NCBI RefSeq assembly: GCF_019216885.1
Contig: NZ_JAAQRC020000001.1
Span: 4,002,001-4,066,000 of the forward strand
From: Methylobacterium sp. SyP6R
Lineage (GTDB): Bacteria; Pseudomonadota; Alphaproteobacteria; Rhizobiales; Beijerinckiaceae
Reading direction: 5' to 3'
Length of the DNA stretch: 64,000 nt
In this document: piece by piece, positions 53,767-63,506 of the stretch
Layout: every line of letters begins with the position of its first letter
How positions within the stretch are numbered: the stretch's first letter is position 1
Notes under the pieces: generated by a model
Told to the model about the DNA's origin: nothing
The model's database searches: none
Seen by the model: the letters and a program-made list of their open reading frames with translations, nothing else
Program-made: the position numbers and the translations under genes

Positions 53767-55209
53767 CTACGCCGTCGCCGAGAACACATCCGGCAGCGAC
53801 GGCAGCCGCTGCCGCAGCCGCAGCAGCGCGATCGTCTCGATCTCGGCAAGTGCGCGGACCCGCTCCTCCTCCGGCGGATTGTCCAGCCGCTCGGCGAGTT
53901 GCGCCAGAATCTCTTCCGGCCCCTTGCCCCGCACCGCCATCACGAACGGGAAGCCGTGGCGGGTGCGGTAGCGCTCGTTGAGGGCGAGGAAGCGGGCGCG
54001 GCCCTCCTGGTCGAGGGCGTCGAGCCCGGCCGAGGCCTGCTCGGCGCGGGATTCCGGCGCGAGGTCGGCGGCCGCCACCCGGCCCGCGAGGTCGGGATGG
54101 GCGCGGATGAGGGCGAGCTGGCGCTCCGGATCGGCCGCCCGCATCACCGCGATCATGGCGGCGTGGAGCCCGTCGGCCGAGTCCTGCATGCCCGACAATC
54201 CGGTCGCGTGGGCGCCCTCCGCCACCCAGGGCGAGTGCTCGAACACGTCGCCGAAGTGTTCCACGAACAGGGCCCGGCCCATCCGGCTCGGGGTCAGGCC
54301 GGCCGGCGCATGGGTCTTCGCCCAGTGCCGGGCGATGTCGATGCGCCGGCTTACCCACACGTCGTCGTGGGCGGCGACGTGGTCGAGGAAGCGGGCCAGG
54401 GCCGCGATCCGGCCCGGCCGGCCGACGAGGCGGCAATGCAGGCCGATCGACAGCATCCGGGGCGTCTCGGCGCCCTCTTCATAAAGCACGTCGAAGGAAT
54501 CGCGTAAGTAAGCGAAGAACTGGTCGCCCGCATTGAAGCCTTGCGGCGTCGCGAACCGCATGTCGTTCGAATCGAGGGTGTAGGGCACCACCAGTTGCGG
54601 TGCGCGCGGCCCCTCGACCCAGTAGGGCAGGTCGTCGGCGTAGGAATCCGCCGAGTAGAGGAAGCCGCCCTCTTCCATCACCAGCCGCAGGGTATTTTCC
54701 GAGGTCCGGCCCGTGTACCAGCCGAGCGGGCGCTCGCCGGTCACCTCGGTGTGGATCCGGATCGCTTCGCTCATGTGGGCCTTCTCCTCCTCGTAGGAGA
54801 AGTCGCGGTAGTCGATCCATTTGAGGCCGTGGCAGGCGATCTCCCAGCCGGCCTCGCGCATGGCGGCGACCGCGTCGGGATTGCGCTGGAGGGCGGTGGC
54901 GACGCCGTAGACCGTCACCGGCAGGTTGCGCCCGGTGAACAGCTTGTGCAGGCGCCAGAAGCCGACCCGCGAGCCGTATTCGTAGATCGATTCCATGCTC
55001 ATGTGGCGCTGGCCCGGCCAGGCCTGCGCGCCGACGATCTCCGACAGGAACGCCTCCGAGGCCCGGTCGCCGTGGAGCAGGCAGTTCTCGCCGCCCTCCT
55101 CGTAGTTGATCACGAACTGCACCGCGATGCGGGCGCCGTCCGGCCATTGCGCCTGGGGCGGGGTGCGGCCGTAGCCGACGAGGTCGCGGGGGTAGGGGGA
55201 GTCGGTCAT
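53767..55209 (-). CDS. fused allantoinase (PuuE type) - OHCU decarboxylase (UraD)
   Basis: A 480-residue two-domain protein of purine catabolism. Residues 1 to about 305 are a metal-independent PuuE allantoinase of the polysaccharide-deacetylase fold (VQFVINYEEGGENCLLHGD, WEIACHGLKWIDYRD, GWYTGRTSENTLRLV). Residues about 315-480 are UraD (ALFVEHFGDVFEHSPWVAEGA, IRAHPDLAGRVA, YRTRHGFPFVMAVRGKGPEEIL). UraD decarboxylates OHCU to S-allantoin, and PuuE opens allantoin to allantoate, so the fusion joins consecutive steps. It is cytoplasmic. No other urate-degradation gene is in the window. Confidence 0.92.
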   Translation of the reverse strand: MTDSPYPRDLVGYGRTPPQAQWPDGARIAVQFVINYEEGGENCLLHGDRASEAFLSEIVGAQAWPGQRHMSMESIYEYGSRVGFWRLHKLFTGRNLPVTVYGVATALQRNPDAVAAMREAGWEIACHGLKWIDYRDFSYEEEKAHMSEAIRIHTEVTGERPLGWYTGRTSENTLRLVMEEGGFLYSADSYADDLPYWVEGPRAPQLVVPYTLDSNDMRFATPQGFNAGDQFFAYLRDSFDVLYEEGAETPRMLSIGLHCRLVGRPGRIAALARFLDHVAAHDDVWVSRRIDIARHWAKTHAPAGLTPSRMGRALFVEHFGDVFEHSPWVAEGAHATGLSGMQDSADGLHAAMIAVMRAADPERQLALIRAHPDLAGRVAAADLAPESRAEQASAGLDALDQEGRARFLALNERYRTRHGFPFVMAVRGKGPEEILAQLAERLDNPPEEERVRALAEIETIALLRLRQRLPSLPDVFSATA

Positions 55210-55513
55210 GGGGGCGGTCCGGGATGAGCCGTCACCGCGCTACCCTGGACGAGTTCGAGCGGGATCCCCTCTCCCGTGCGGGAGAGGGGTAGGGGTGAGG
55301 GTGCCACGGTCCTGTGTCAGGCTCGGACCGTCCCGCTGCCAGCACCACGTTCAGCGTTCACTGCTGAAGCGTGTCACCCTCACCCCCAGCCCCTCTCCCA
55401 CACGGGAGAGGGGGGAGCGCGCTCTCGTCCGCGGCAGGGCAATGAGGGCCGCGTGGAAATCGTGCCGCAACCTTAGCCGTGCGGCAGGCCGCACGCAAAA
55501 CCGCCCCCGGCCC
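55210..55513. repeat. intergenic region filled by a palindromic repeat
   Basis: 55266-55412 is an inverted repeat: CCCCTCTCCCGTGCGGGAGAGGGGTAGGGGTGAGGGTG at the left and its approximate complement at the right, around about 60 bases of unique loop. Each arm is itself a hairpin. The rest of the 300-base gap shows nothing recognisable. Confidence 0.7.
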
Positions 55514-56794
55514 TCACCCCGCCAGGGCCGCCAGCGTCGGATCGACCCGGGCGAAATGGTCGGCCCAGGTCGGGGCCCGGTAGCCCGCGAGGCGCTCCGC
55601 CATCGTGGCCCGCAAGGGCGAGCCCGGCGCCGCGAGGTCCTCCACCACCCGCATCCAGCCCAATCCGTCGAGCGGGTGCAGGAACTCCGCGAAATCGCCC
55701 GCGATCTCGCGATGGACCGGGATGTCGGAGGCGACGACGGGCAGGCCGCCGGCGGCGGCCTCCAGCACCGGCAGGCCGTAGCCCTCGGCGAAGGAGGGCA
55801 TCAGGAGGGCGGTGGCGCTCCCCATCAGCCGTACCAGACCGGCGGTCGACAGGCCCGAGGCCTCGGTGACGTGGGCGCGCACCGCCGGGCAGCGCTCCAG
55901 GAGGTCGATCACGTTCTCGCTCTCCCAGCCCCGGCGCCCGACGACGACGAGGCGCGGCGTCGCCTCCCCGTGCCGAGCCGCGAGCTCGCGCCACGCGGTG
56001 AGCAGGCTGATGAGGTTCTTGCGCGGCTCGATCGTGCCGCAGACCAGGAAGAACGGCCGGGCGGGCGGCACCGACGGCGCAGCATGGAAGGCCGCCTCGA
56101 TCCCGAGCGGGCCGACGGTGACCGGCGGCACCCGGCGCCCGAGGCCGGCGAGATGGGCCGAGAAGCGCTGCCCGACATCGGCCGAGTTCACCACGATGGC
56201 TTGCGCGTGGCGGGCCACCGTCTCCATCCGCACCCGGTGCCGCTCGGCCTCGCCGTCGCGACCGTATTCGGGATATTCGATCGGGATCAGGTCGTGGATG
56301 AAGAAGACCGGTCGGATGTCGGGCCGGTCGTAGAGCCAGTCGAACCGCGCCGGCTTGTCGAGGCGCAGGTGCGAGGTGTGCACGTAGAGCGCGTTCATCG
56401 GCACGCTTTCCGGGCCCGGCGCCCGCAAGACCGCGAGCCAGGCCTCGAGCTGGCGCCTGCGGCGTGCGCGCGCGCCGTCCGGCTTCGCGGCGGAGGGGCC
56501 CGAGGCCGGGACCGGCAGGCCGAGCCGGCCTGCGAGGTCGCGGTAGACAGGATCGTCGCCGGCCGCGACCTCCTCGGTCCAGGCCGCGACTGCCGCCTCG
56601 ACGAGGCCCGCCATCTGGCCTCCGTCGAGCACCTTCGGGCCGAGCGGCGTCGACACGATGCCGAAGCGGGGGCCCGGCTGCGCCAGCAGGCGCCGGGCAT
56701 AGGCGAGGTCGACCCGGTCGATGCCGGTCGGGCTCGCATGGCGCAGGCGGGTGACGAGGCGGGTGAGGTCGAGGGCGACGGGATGGGGGCGCAT
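55514..56794 (-). CDS. glycosyltransferase family 4
   Basis: A 426-residue GT-B enzyme. The N-terminus VALDLTRLVTRLRHASPTGIDRVDLAYARRLL is typical of the WcaI/mannosyltransferase-like group that starts with short RL.. repeats. The donor-site half has FFLVCGTIEPRKNLISLLTAW and LLMPSFAEGYGLPVLEAAAGGLPVVASDIPVHRE with the E-x7-E motif. It would transfer a sugar to an exopolysaccharide or lipid acceptor; neither is known. It stands alone in a repeat-rich area. Confidence 0.88.
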   Translation of the reverse strand: MRPHPVALDLTRLVTRLRHASPTGIDRVDLAYARRLLAQPGPRFGIVSTPLGPKVLDGGQMAGLVEAAVAAWTEEVAAGDDPVYRDLAGRLGLPVPASGPSAAKPDGARARRRRQLEAWLAVLRAPGPESVPMNALYVHTSHLRLDKPARFDWLYDRPDIRPVFFIHDLIPIEYPEYGRDGEAERHRVRMETVARHAQAIVVNSADVGQRFSAHLAGLGRRVPPVTVGPLGIEAAFHAAPSVPPARPFFLVCGTIEPRKNLISLLTAWRELAARHGEATPRLVVVGRRGWESENVIDLLERCPAVRAHVTEASGLSTAGLVRLMGSATALLMPSFAEGYGLPVLEAAAGGLPVVASDIPVHREIAGDFAEFLHPLDGLGWMRVVEDLAAPGSPLRATMAERLAGYRAPTWADHFARVDPTLAALAG

Positions 56795-57050
56795 GAAGCC
56801 TGTGAGCCTGAAGTCCTGGAGACGGGGAGGTTAAGTCGCCCGCCTTCCTACACAGTGGCGGGGGCTTTCGCCGAATCCGTCCTGTGCGGCAGCGCACAAG
56901 ACGCGGGCCGGCCTGTGGATGGTCGCTCTTGCAACGCTGAGCGGTGATGATTTATCGCATTCGTAACCGCTCCGTCGCGTCGCGGTGACAAGTGTCGGGC
57001 GCGTCGATTAGGATCGTGGGTCGGCGCTGGGTCGACGTTCGGGTGAGACA

Positions 57051-57371
57051 ATGGCGATCGTCGATCTGGATCGGGATGCGGTGAAGAACGGCTTGGCGGA
57101 CGGCTCCGTCCTGCTGATCGACGTGCGCGAGCCCAACGAATTCGAATCGGGCCACATCCCGGGCTCGGTGTCTTTCCCGCTCTCGGCCTTCGACGTCGAG
57201 CGGCTGCAGGCGCTGATCGCCGAAGACGGCCGCCGGCCGGTCCTGTCCTGCGCCGCCGGCGTGCGCTCGGCCCGGGCGCTGCAATACCTCCAGAGCCAGG
57301 GCGTGCCCTTGAGCGAGCATTATGTCGGCGGGTTCAAGGACTGGGCCAATGCCGGCGAGGCCGTGGAATAA
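57051..57371 (+). CDS. single-domain rhodanese-like sulfurtransferase
   Basis: A 106-residue rhodanese domain. The active-site loop SCAAGVRS (Cys67) and LLIDVREPNEFESGHIPGSVSFPLS are intact, so it can carry a persulfide and take part in thiosulfate or tRNA-thiolation sulfur transfer. It has no signal peptide. It precedes the RND adaptor gene by 172 bases on the same strand, without evidence of a functional link. Confidence 0.93.
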   Translation: MAIVDLDRDAVKNGLADGSVLLIDVREPNEFESGHIPGSVSFPLSAFDVERLQALIAEDGRRPVLSCAAGVRSARALQYLQSQGVPLSEHYVGGFKDWANAGEAVE

Positions 57372-57543
57372 CTGACGAACACTGTCCGCCTCGCTCTTGG
57401 CGGTTCGACCCCTCAAGGCCCCGGGAGGGCCGCGCCGAGGACGGCGCGGTTCCCGAATCTGCCAGCCGCCCGCCGATGCACCCTGGCGCATCCTCGGCGC
57501 GCGTCCGGCGGGCCGCATGCACGAGATGAACGGGAGAACGAGT

Positions 57544-58677
57544 ATGCGCAGGCTGAGGCTGGCGGCGGTGATCCCGGCGCTCCTGCTGATGGCCGGGATC
57601 CCGGCGCGGGCCCAGGCCCCCGGCGGGCCGCCCCCGACGGTCACGGTCGCCAAGCCCGTGGTCAAGGAGGTGGTGGAGCATGACGACTTCACCGGCCGCT
57701 TCAACGCGATCGAGTACGTCGAGGTGCGGGCCCGGGTCACCGGCTACCTGCAAAAGATCCATTTCCAGGACGGCGCCGTGGTGAAGAAGGGCGAATTGCT
57801 CTTCACCATCGACCGGCGGCCCTACAAGGCGGCCCTCGATCAGGCGACCGCGGCCCTGGCCTCGGCCCAGGCCCGGCTGAACTTCACCCAGACCGACCTC
57901 GAACGCGCCCAGACGCTGAGCCGGTCGGGCAACATCTCCGAGCAGGTCACCGACCAGCGCCGGCAGAACTCGCTCACCGCCCAGGCCGACGTCGACAGCG
58001 CCACCGCGGCGTTGCGCCAGGCCCAGCTCAACTACGACTTCACCGAGGTACGCTCGCCGATCGACGGGCGGATCTCGCAGCGCCTGGTGACCGAGGGCAA
58101 CATCGTCATCACCGACCAGACGATGCTGACCACCATCGTCTCGCTCGACCCGATCTACTTCTCCTACACGGTCGACGAGCGCTCGTTCCTGGCCTACCAG
58201 AATACGCTCAAGATCGGCATGGGGGCGACCCAGAAGGAGCACACGGCGCCGATCCTGGTGGCGCTGACCGGCGAGGCGAAGCCCACCCGCAAGGGCATGC
58301 TCGATTTCGTCGACAACCGGGTCGACGAGGCGACCGGCACGGTGCTCCTGCGCGCCACCGTCGAGAACCCCGACCGGTTCATCAAGCCGGGCCTGTTCGG
58401 CATCGTCAGCATGCCGGCCTCCAAGCCCTATCGCGGCATCCTGATCCCCGACGACGCGATCGCCGCCAACCAGGACAAGCGCCTCGTCTACGTGGTCGGA
58501 CCCGACAACGTCGTCCAGCCGCGCAACATCCGCCCCGGCCCCAAGATCGACGGCTACCGGGTGGTGCGCGACGGGCTGAAAGGCGACGAGACCATCGTGA
58601 TCGTCGGCCTGACCCGGGTCCGCCCGGGCGCCAAGATCACGCCCGAGGTCAAGGAATTGCCGCCGGTCCGCGAGTGA
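57544..58677 (+). CDS. RND efflux periplasmic adaptor (MFP family)
   Basis: A 377-residue membrane-fusion protein with a cleavable signal peptide (LRLAAVIPALLLMAGIPARAQA). The lipoyl halves are VRARVTGYLQKIHFQDGAVVKKGELLFTID and DFTEVRSPIDGRISQRLVTEGNIV around a coiled-coil hairpin (ALDQATAALASAQARLNFTQTDLERAQTL). GGGAG lies upstream of the ATG at 57544; earlier in-frame ATGs (57517, 57526) are less likely. The RND pump gene follows 81 bases later, so the two form an operon. Confidence 0.93.
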   Translation: MRRLRLAAVIPALLLMAGIPARAQAPGGPPPTVTVAKPVVKEVVEHDDFTGRFNAIEYVEVRARVTGYLQKIHFQDGAVVKKGELLFTIDRRPYKAALDQATAALASAQARLNFTQTDLERAQTLSRSGNISEQVTDQRRQNSLTAQADVDSATAALRQAQLNYDFTEVRSPIDGRISQRLVTEGNIVITDQTMLTTIVSLDPIYFSYTVDERSFLAYQNTLKIGMGATQKEHTAPILVALTGEAKPTRKGMLDFVDNRVDEATGTVLLRATVENPDRFIKPGLFGIVSMPASKPYRGILIPDDAIAANQDKRLVYVVGPDNVVQPRNIRPGPKIDGYRVVRDGLKGDETIVIVGLTRVRPGAKITPEVKELPPVRE

Positions 58678-58758
58678 GCGACCGCGCCGCCCGCTGACGG
58701 GCGGCGCCTCCCGTCAGGACGCCACGCCCGAACACCGAAGGGCGCGAGAGGCCCACCG

Positions 58759-61700
58759 ATGCGTTTTGCCCATTTCTTCGTCGACCGGCCGATCTTCGCC
58801 TCGGTGACCTCGATCGTCATCCTGATCATCGGCTACGTCTCGTACATCTCGCTGCCGGTCTCGCAGTACCCCGAGATCGTGCCGCCGACCGTGGTGGTGC
58901 GCGCCTCCTATCCGGGCGCCAATGCCGAGACCGTGGCGGCCACCATCGCGACGCCGATCGAGCAGGAGATCAACGGCGTCGACAACATGCTGTACATGTC
59001 GTCGCTGTCGACCAACGACGGCAACATGCAGCTGACCGTCACCTTCGCGCTCGGCACCAACCTCGATATCGCCAACGTGCTGGTCCAGAACCGGCTCTCG
59101 GTCGCCCAGCCGCGCCTGCCCGGCGACGTGCGCAACCTCGGCGTCACGGTCCGCAAGTCCTCGCCCGACCTGATGATGGTCGTGCACGTGCTCTCGCCCG
59201 ACGGCACCTTCGACCAGAACTATCTCGCCAACTACATCTACCTGCGCCTGCGCGATCCGCTGCTGCGCCTCAACGGTGTGGGCGACATCACGGTGTTCGG
59301 CGGCTCGGAATACGCGCTCAGGCTCTGGCTCGACCCGAACAAGCTCGCCTCCTACCAGCTCTCGACCACCGACGTGATCAACGCGCTGCAGGAGCAGAAC
59401 GTCCAGGTGGCGTCCGGTGCGCTCGGCGCCCCGCCGGCCCCGGCGAGCCAGGCGTTCCAGCTCACGGTGCAGACGCAGGGGCGGTTCCAGGACCCGAGCG
59501 AGTTCCGCAAGGTCATCGTCAAGGCGTCCGACGGGCGCCTGGTCCGGGTCTCCGACATCGCCCGGGTCGAGCTCGGCCAGAAGGACTACACGACGAAGTC
59601 GTTCCTCAACGGCCAGCCGGCGATCGGCATCGGCGTGTTCCAGCGGCCCGGCACCAACGCGCTCGAGGCGGCCGAGCAGGTCCAGGCGCTGATGAAGACC
59701 CTGGCCAAGGATTTCCCGCCCGGCCTCGAATTCAAGATCGCCTACAACCCGACCGAGTTCATCGCCGAATCGGTGCACGAGGTCTACAAGACGCTGGGCG
59801 AGGCGGTGGTCCTCGTCGTCGTCGTGATCCTGATCTTCCTGCAGAGCTGGCGCACCGCGCTGATCCCGATCATCGCGATTCCCGTCTCGCTCGTCGGCAC
59901 CTTCGCGGTGATGGCGCTGCTCGGCTTCTCGCTCAACAACCTGACGTTGTTCGGCCTCGTGCTCGCCATCGGCATCGTCGTCGACGACGCGATCGTGGTG
60001 GTGGAGAACGTCGAGCGCAACATGGCCGAGGGGCTCTCGCCCGGCGAGGCGGCCCACAAGACCATGGACGAGGTCGGCGGTGCGGTCGTCGCCATCGCGC
60101 TGGTGCTGTCGGCGGTGTTCATCCCGACCGCCTTCATCCCGGGCATCTCGGGCCAGTTCTACCGACAGTTCGCGCTGACCATCGCGGCCTCGACCATCAT
60201 CTCGATGTTCAACTCGCTGACGCTGTCGCCGGCGCTCTGCAAGCTGCTGCTGAAGCCCCATTCCGAGCACCACCGGCCGCGCTTCTTCGTGGCTCGGTTC
60301 GGCGCCTGGGCGGCCAACACCTTCAACCGCGGCTTCGACGCGACGGCGAATGCCTATGCGGCGACGGTCCGCTTCCTCACCGGGCGGCTGGTGCCGCTCT
60401 TGGCGATGCTGCTGCTCTATGCCGGCGTGATCTATGGCGTGCTCCACCTCGTGCGCACCACGCCGACGGGCTTCATCCCGCTCCAGGACCAGGGCTACCT
60501 GCTGGTGGTGGTGCAATTGCCGCCGGGCTCGTCGCTGGAGCGCACCACCGCGGTGGTGCAGGAGGTGTCGCGCCGCTCCCTCGACATCGACGGCGTCGGC
60601 AATACCGTCGTCATCGCCGGCTTCGACGGTGCGACCTTCACCAACACCACCAACGGTGCGGTGATGTTCCTGCCGCTCAAACCCTTCAAGGAGCGGCTGG
60701 CGAAGGGCCTGACGGCGGGCAAGATCCTCCAGGCCGTGCTCGCCAAGACCGCGCCGATGCAGGAGGCCCGCATCATCGCGATCCCGCCGCCGCCGGTGCG
60801 GGGGCTGGGCAATGCCGGCGGCTTCAAGATGCAGGTGCAGAGCCGCGAGGGCTCGGACATCGCCCGGCTGCTCCAGGTCTCGGGCGACCTCATCGGCGCG
60901 GCCAACCGCGACCCGGCTCTCACCCGCGTCTTCACCACCTTCGGCAACGACACGCCGCAGATCTATCTCGACATCGACCGCACGGTGGCGCGGATGCTGA
61001 ACGTGCCGCTCGCCAACGTATTCTCGACGCTCCAGGTCAATCTCGGCGGCGCCTACGTCAACGACTTCAACACCTTCGGCCGCGTCTACCAGGTCCGCGC
61101 CCAGGCCGACGCCAAGTACCGGATGGAGAAATCGGACATCGAGCGGCTGAAGGTGCGCTCCTCCACCGGCGCCCTGGTGCCGATGGGCACGCTCGCCAGC
61201 ATCCGCGACATCTCCGGTCCGCAGATCGTCCAGCGCTACAACCTGTACTACTCGATTCCGGTGCAGGGCGATTCGCGGCCGGGCGTGTCCTCGGGCCAGT
61301 CCCTCGACGCGATGGAAAAGCTCGCCCGCCAGACCCTGCCCGACGGCATGAGCTTCGAGTGGACCGACATCGCGTTCCAGGAGAAGGCGGTCGGCAACAC
61401 GGCGGTCTACGTCTTCGCGCTCGGCGTGCTGCTGGTGTTCCTGGTGCTCGCCGCGCAGTACGAGTCGTGGGCGCTGCCGCTCTCGATCCTCTTGGTGGTG
61501 CCGACCGGCGTGCTCGCGGCCTTGGCCGGCGTGCAGTTCCGGGCGCAGGACAACAACATCCTGACCCAGATCGGTCTCATCGTGCTGATCGGCTTGGCGG
61601 CCAAGAACGCGATCCTGATCGTCGAGTTCGCCCACCAGATCGAGGAGAGCGAGCGCCGCGGGCCGGTCGCCGCCGCCGTCGAGGCCTGCCGCTTGCGCCT

Positions 61701-61947
61701 GCGGCCGATCCTGATGACCGCCTTCGCGTTCATCCTCGGCGTGGTGCCGCTCGCCTTCGCCACCGGCCCCGGCGCCGAGATGCGCCAGGCACTCGGCACG
61801 GCGGTTCTGTTCGGCATGCTCGGCGCCACGGTGTTCGGCCTGTTCCTGACCCCGGTCTTCTACGTGGTGATCCGCAACATCCTGATCCGGATCAACCGCT
61901 GGCGCGGGGTGGACGACCACCACGGGGAGCCCGAACCGGCGCGGTAA
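58759..61947 (+). CDS. RND efflux transporter permease (HAE-1 family)
   Basis: A 1062-residue AcrB/MexB-like trimeric proton antiporter. The N-terminus [27 protein letters not shown]4 with [17 protein letters not shown] (proton-relay Asp pair) and TM10-TM11 with the conserved Lys ([14 protein letters not shown]) are intact. It works with the adaptor encoded just upstream; an outer-membrane factor gene is not in the window. It is the second HAE-1 pump here and clearly paralogous to the one at 14251-17448, but with an uninterrupted operon and no linked regulator. Confidence 0.95.
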   Translation: MRFAHFFVDRPIFASVTSIVILIIGYVSYISLPVSQYPEIVPPTVVVRASYPGANAETVAATIATPIEQEINGVDNMLYMSSLSTNDGNMQLTVTFALGTNLDIANVLVQNRLSVAQPRLPGDVRNLGVTVRKSSPDLMMVVHVLSPDGTFDQNYLANYIYLRLRDPLLRLNGVGDITVFGGSEYALRLWLDPNKLASYQLSTTDVINALQEQNVQVASGALGAPPAPASQAFQLTVQTQGRFQDPSEFRKVIVKASDGRLVRVSDIARVELGQKDYTTKSFLNGQPAIGIGVFQRPGTNALEAAEQVQALMKTLAKDFPPGLEFKIAYNPTEFIAESVHEVYKTLGEAVVLVVVVILIFLQSWRTALIPIIAIPVSLVGTFAVMALLGFSLNNLTLFGLVLAIGIVVDDAIVVVENVERNMAEGLSPGEAAHKTMDEVGGAVVAIALVLSAVFIPTAFIPGISGQFYRQFALTIAASTIISMFNSLTLSPALCKLLLKPHSEHHRPRFFVARFGAWAANTFNRGFDATANAYAATVRFLTGRLVPLLAMLLLYAGVIYGVLHLVRTTPTGFIPLQDQGYLLVVVQLPPGSSLERTTAVVQEVSRRSLDIDGVGNTVVIAGFDGATFTNTTNGAVMFLPLKPFKERLAKGLTAGKILQAVLAKTAPMQEARIIAIPPPPVRGLGNAGGFKMQVQSREGSDIARLLQVSGDLIGAANRDPALTRVFTTFGNDTPQIYLDIDRTVARMLNVPLANVFSTLQVNLGGAYVNDFNTFGRVYQVRAQADAKYRMEKSDIERLKVRSSTGALVPMGTLASIRDISGPQIVQRYNLYYSIPVQGDSRPGVSSGQSLDAMEKLARQTLPDGMSFEWTDIAFQEKAVGNTAVYVFALGVLLVFLVLAAQYESWALPLSILLVVPTGVLAALAGVQFRAQDNNILTQIGLIVLIGLAAKNAILIVEFAHQIEESERRGPVAAAVEACRLRLRPILMTAFAFILGVVPLAFATGPGAEMRQALGTAVLFGMLGATVFGLFLTPVFYVVIRNILIRINRWRGVDDHHGEPEPAR

Positions 61948-62329
61948 CGGCGTTCCGGCTTCACTGCCGGGGAAGGCATGGCACGGGTTTCTCCTCTCCC
62001 CGCAGGCGGGGAGAGGGCTGCGTCCCCGTTCAGGGGATGCAGCGAGCCCGCAGGGTGAGGGTGAGGGGGTCTCGACGAGTGAGCCTCCTCCGGAAACACC
62101 CCCTCACCCTCGCTTCGGCTTTCGCCTCCGCTTCTTTCGTCCCCGACGAGGGGGACGAAAGCCTCTCCCCGCCCGCGGGGAGAGGGGAAAGCCCGAGCCA
62201 CTTCTTTTCTCGGCTAGCCCTGCGGCACCGGGGGGCAAGAGACGGGGACCCCGCCACGAACCCCCCTGGCGTTTCCGCGGGCTGCCTTTTAACAAGGCAG
62301 CCCGTTTCCGTTGGCGACAGACTTCCGCG
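61948..62329. repeat. palindromic repeat in the RND-hisB gap
   Basis: 61992-62187 is an inverted repeat (CTCCTCTCCCCGCAGGCGGGGAGAGG ... CCTCTCCCCGCCCGCGGGGAGAGG) with an inner GTGAGGGGGT / ACACCCCCTCAC pair, of the same kind as 53272-53520. The rest of the gap holds a hairpin just before hisB. Confidence 0.7.
62279..62308 (+). terminator. hairpin before hisB (terminator or attenuator-like)
   Basis: GGGCTGCCTT-TTAAC-AAGGCAGCCC, a perfect 10-bp stem, followed by GTTTCC. The T-run is short. It lies 22 bases before hisB and may end upstream transcription or affect translation of hisB. Confidence 0.55.
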
Positions 62330-62932
62330 ATGACCGATACTCCCCTCCGCGCCGGCCGCGTCGACCGCCGCACCGCCGAGACCGACGTCAGCGTCGCGCT
62401 CACCCTCGACGGCACCGGCCGGGCCAGCATCGCGACGGGCGTCGGCTTCCTCGACCACATGCTGGAGCTGCTCGCCCGCCACGCCCTGTTCGACCTCGAC
62501 GTCAAGGTGACGGGCGACCTCCATGTCGACCAGCACCACACCACCGAGGATTGCGGTATCGCACTCGGCCAGGCCTTCGCCCAGGCGCTGGGCGACAAGC
62601 GCGGCATCCGCCGCTACGCCGACCTGCACCTGCCCATGGACGAGGCACTGACCCGCGTCGCGGTCGACATCTCGGGCCGGCCGTTCCTGGTGTTCCGCAC
62701 CACCTTCGCCCGCGAGAAGATCGGTGCCTTCGACACCGAGCTGGTGCGCGAGTGGTTCCAGGCCTTCGCGATGAATGCCGGCATCACGCTGCACGTCGAG
62801 ACCCTGTACGGCGACAACCAGCACCACATCGCCGAGAGCTGCTACAAGGGGCTGGCACGTGCCTTGCGGCACGCGGTCGAGGTCGATCCCCGCGAAGGGG
62901 GCCGGGTGCCATCGACCAAAGGCTCGCTCTAG
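62330..62932 (+). CDS. hisB: imidazoleglycerol-phosphate dehydratase
   Basis: A 200-residue monofunctional HisB that dehydrates IGP to imidazole-acetol phosphate, step 6 of histidine synthesis. The Mn-binding His/Glu motifs are [14 protein letters not shown] and [18 protein letters not shown] in the first half and [23 protein letters not shown] in the second. The usual length is kept. It is followed by a DUF2628 gene and hisH, the alphaproteobacterial his order. Confidence 0.97.
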   Translation: MTDTPLRAGRVDRRTAETDVSVALTLDGTGRASIATGVGFLDHMLELLARHALFDLDVKVTGDLHVDQHHTTEDCGIALGQAFAQALGDKRGIRRYADLHLPMDEALTRVAVDISGRPFLVFRTTFAREKIGAFDTELVREWFQAFAMNAGITLHVETLYGDNQHHIAESCYKGLARALRHAVEVDPREGGRVPSTKGSL

Positions 62933-62971
62933 AGCCCTGTCGCCATCACGACGGATCCCGGGGGGAGCCGG

Positions 62972-63463
62972 ATGACCACCTATACCCTGCACGTTCCCGA
63001 CGAGGTCGATCCCGGCGAGCCGGAGGCCCTGGACCGCGCCAAGCTGGTGCCGGACGCCTTCGTGTGGCCGGCCTTCTGGTTTTCGGCCCTGTGGTTCTTC
63101 TGGCACCGGCTCTGGCTCGCCGGGCTCATGGTGCTGGCCGCTGAAATCGTCGTCTGGGCCGTCGGCCTCACCCTGGGATTGCACCCGGCGGTGGGGTTCG
63201 TGATCGCCGTGCTGCTGTCCTGGCTCATCGGGTTGGAGGCCTCGTCGCTGCGGCGCTGGACCTATGCCCGCACCGGCCGCCCGATCCGCGATGCGGTGAC
63301 GGCCTCGGACGTCCGGGAGGCCGAGGTGAAGGTCGTCGCCCGCTGGCTGCGTGAGGAGGGCACCCGCCTCGGGTCCGCCGCGCCCCGGCCGGCGACCCCG
63401 GCGAACATCCGCGCCGACAGCCCGGCGCTCGGCCTGTTCCCGGAGGCGCAGGGCCCCCGGTGA
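62972..63463 (+). CDS. DUF2628 membrane protein of the his operon
   Basis: A 163-residue protein with two or three hydrophobic helices ([53 protein letters not shown]), preceded by an acidic N-terminal stretch. DUF2628 proteins have no known activity but lie between hisB and hisH in many alphaproteobacteria, so a role near histidine synthesis or only a co-transcription habit is possible. GGGGGAG precedes the ATG. Confidence 0.85.
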   Translation: MTTYTLHVPDEVDPGEPEALDRAKLVPDAFVWPAFWFSALWFFWHRLWLAGLMVLAAEIVVWAVGLTLGLHPAVGFVIAVLLSWLIGLEASSLRRWTYARTGRPIRDAVTASDVREAEVKVVARWLREEGTRLGSAAPRPATPANIRADSPALGLFPEAQGPR

Positions 63464-63506
63464 GCACCCTTTTCACCATCGCGACCGCGACCCGGGAGGA
63501 ACTCCG

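Noticed and set aside
53767-55209. Frameshift or sequencing error joining two genes, as an explanation for the PuuE-UraD protein.
   Set aside because: The frame is continuous through both domains with an intact linker and both domains have their key motifs, so a genuine fusion is the simpler reading.
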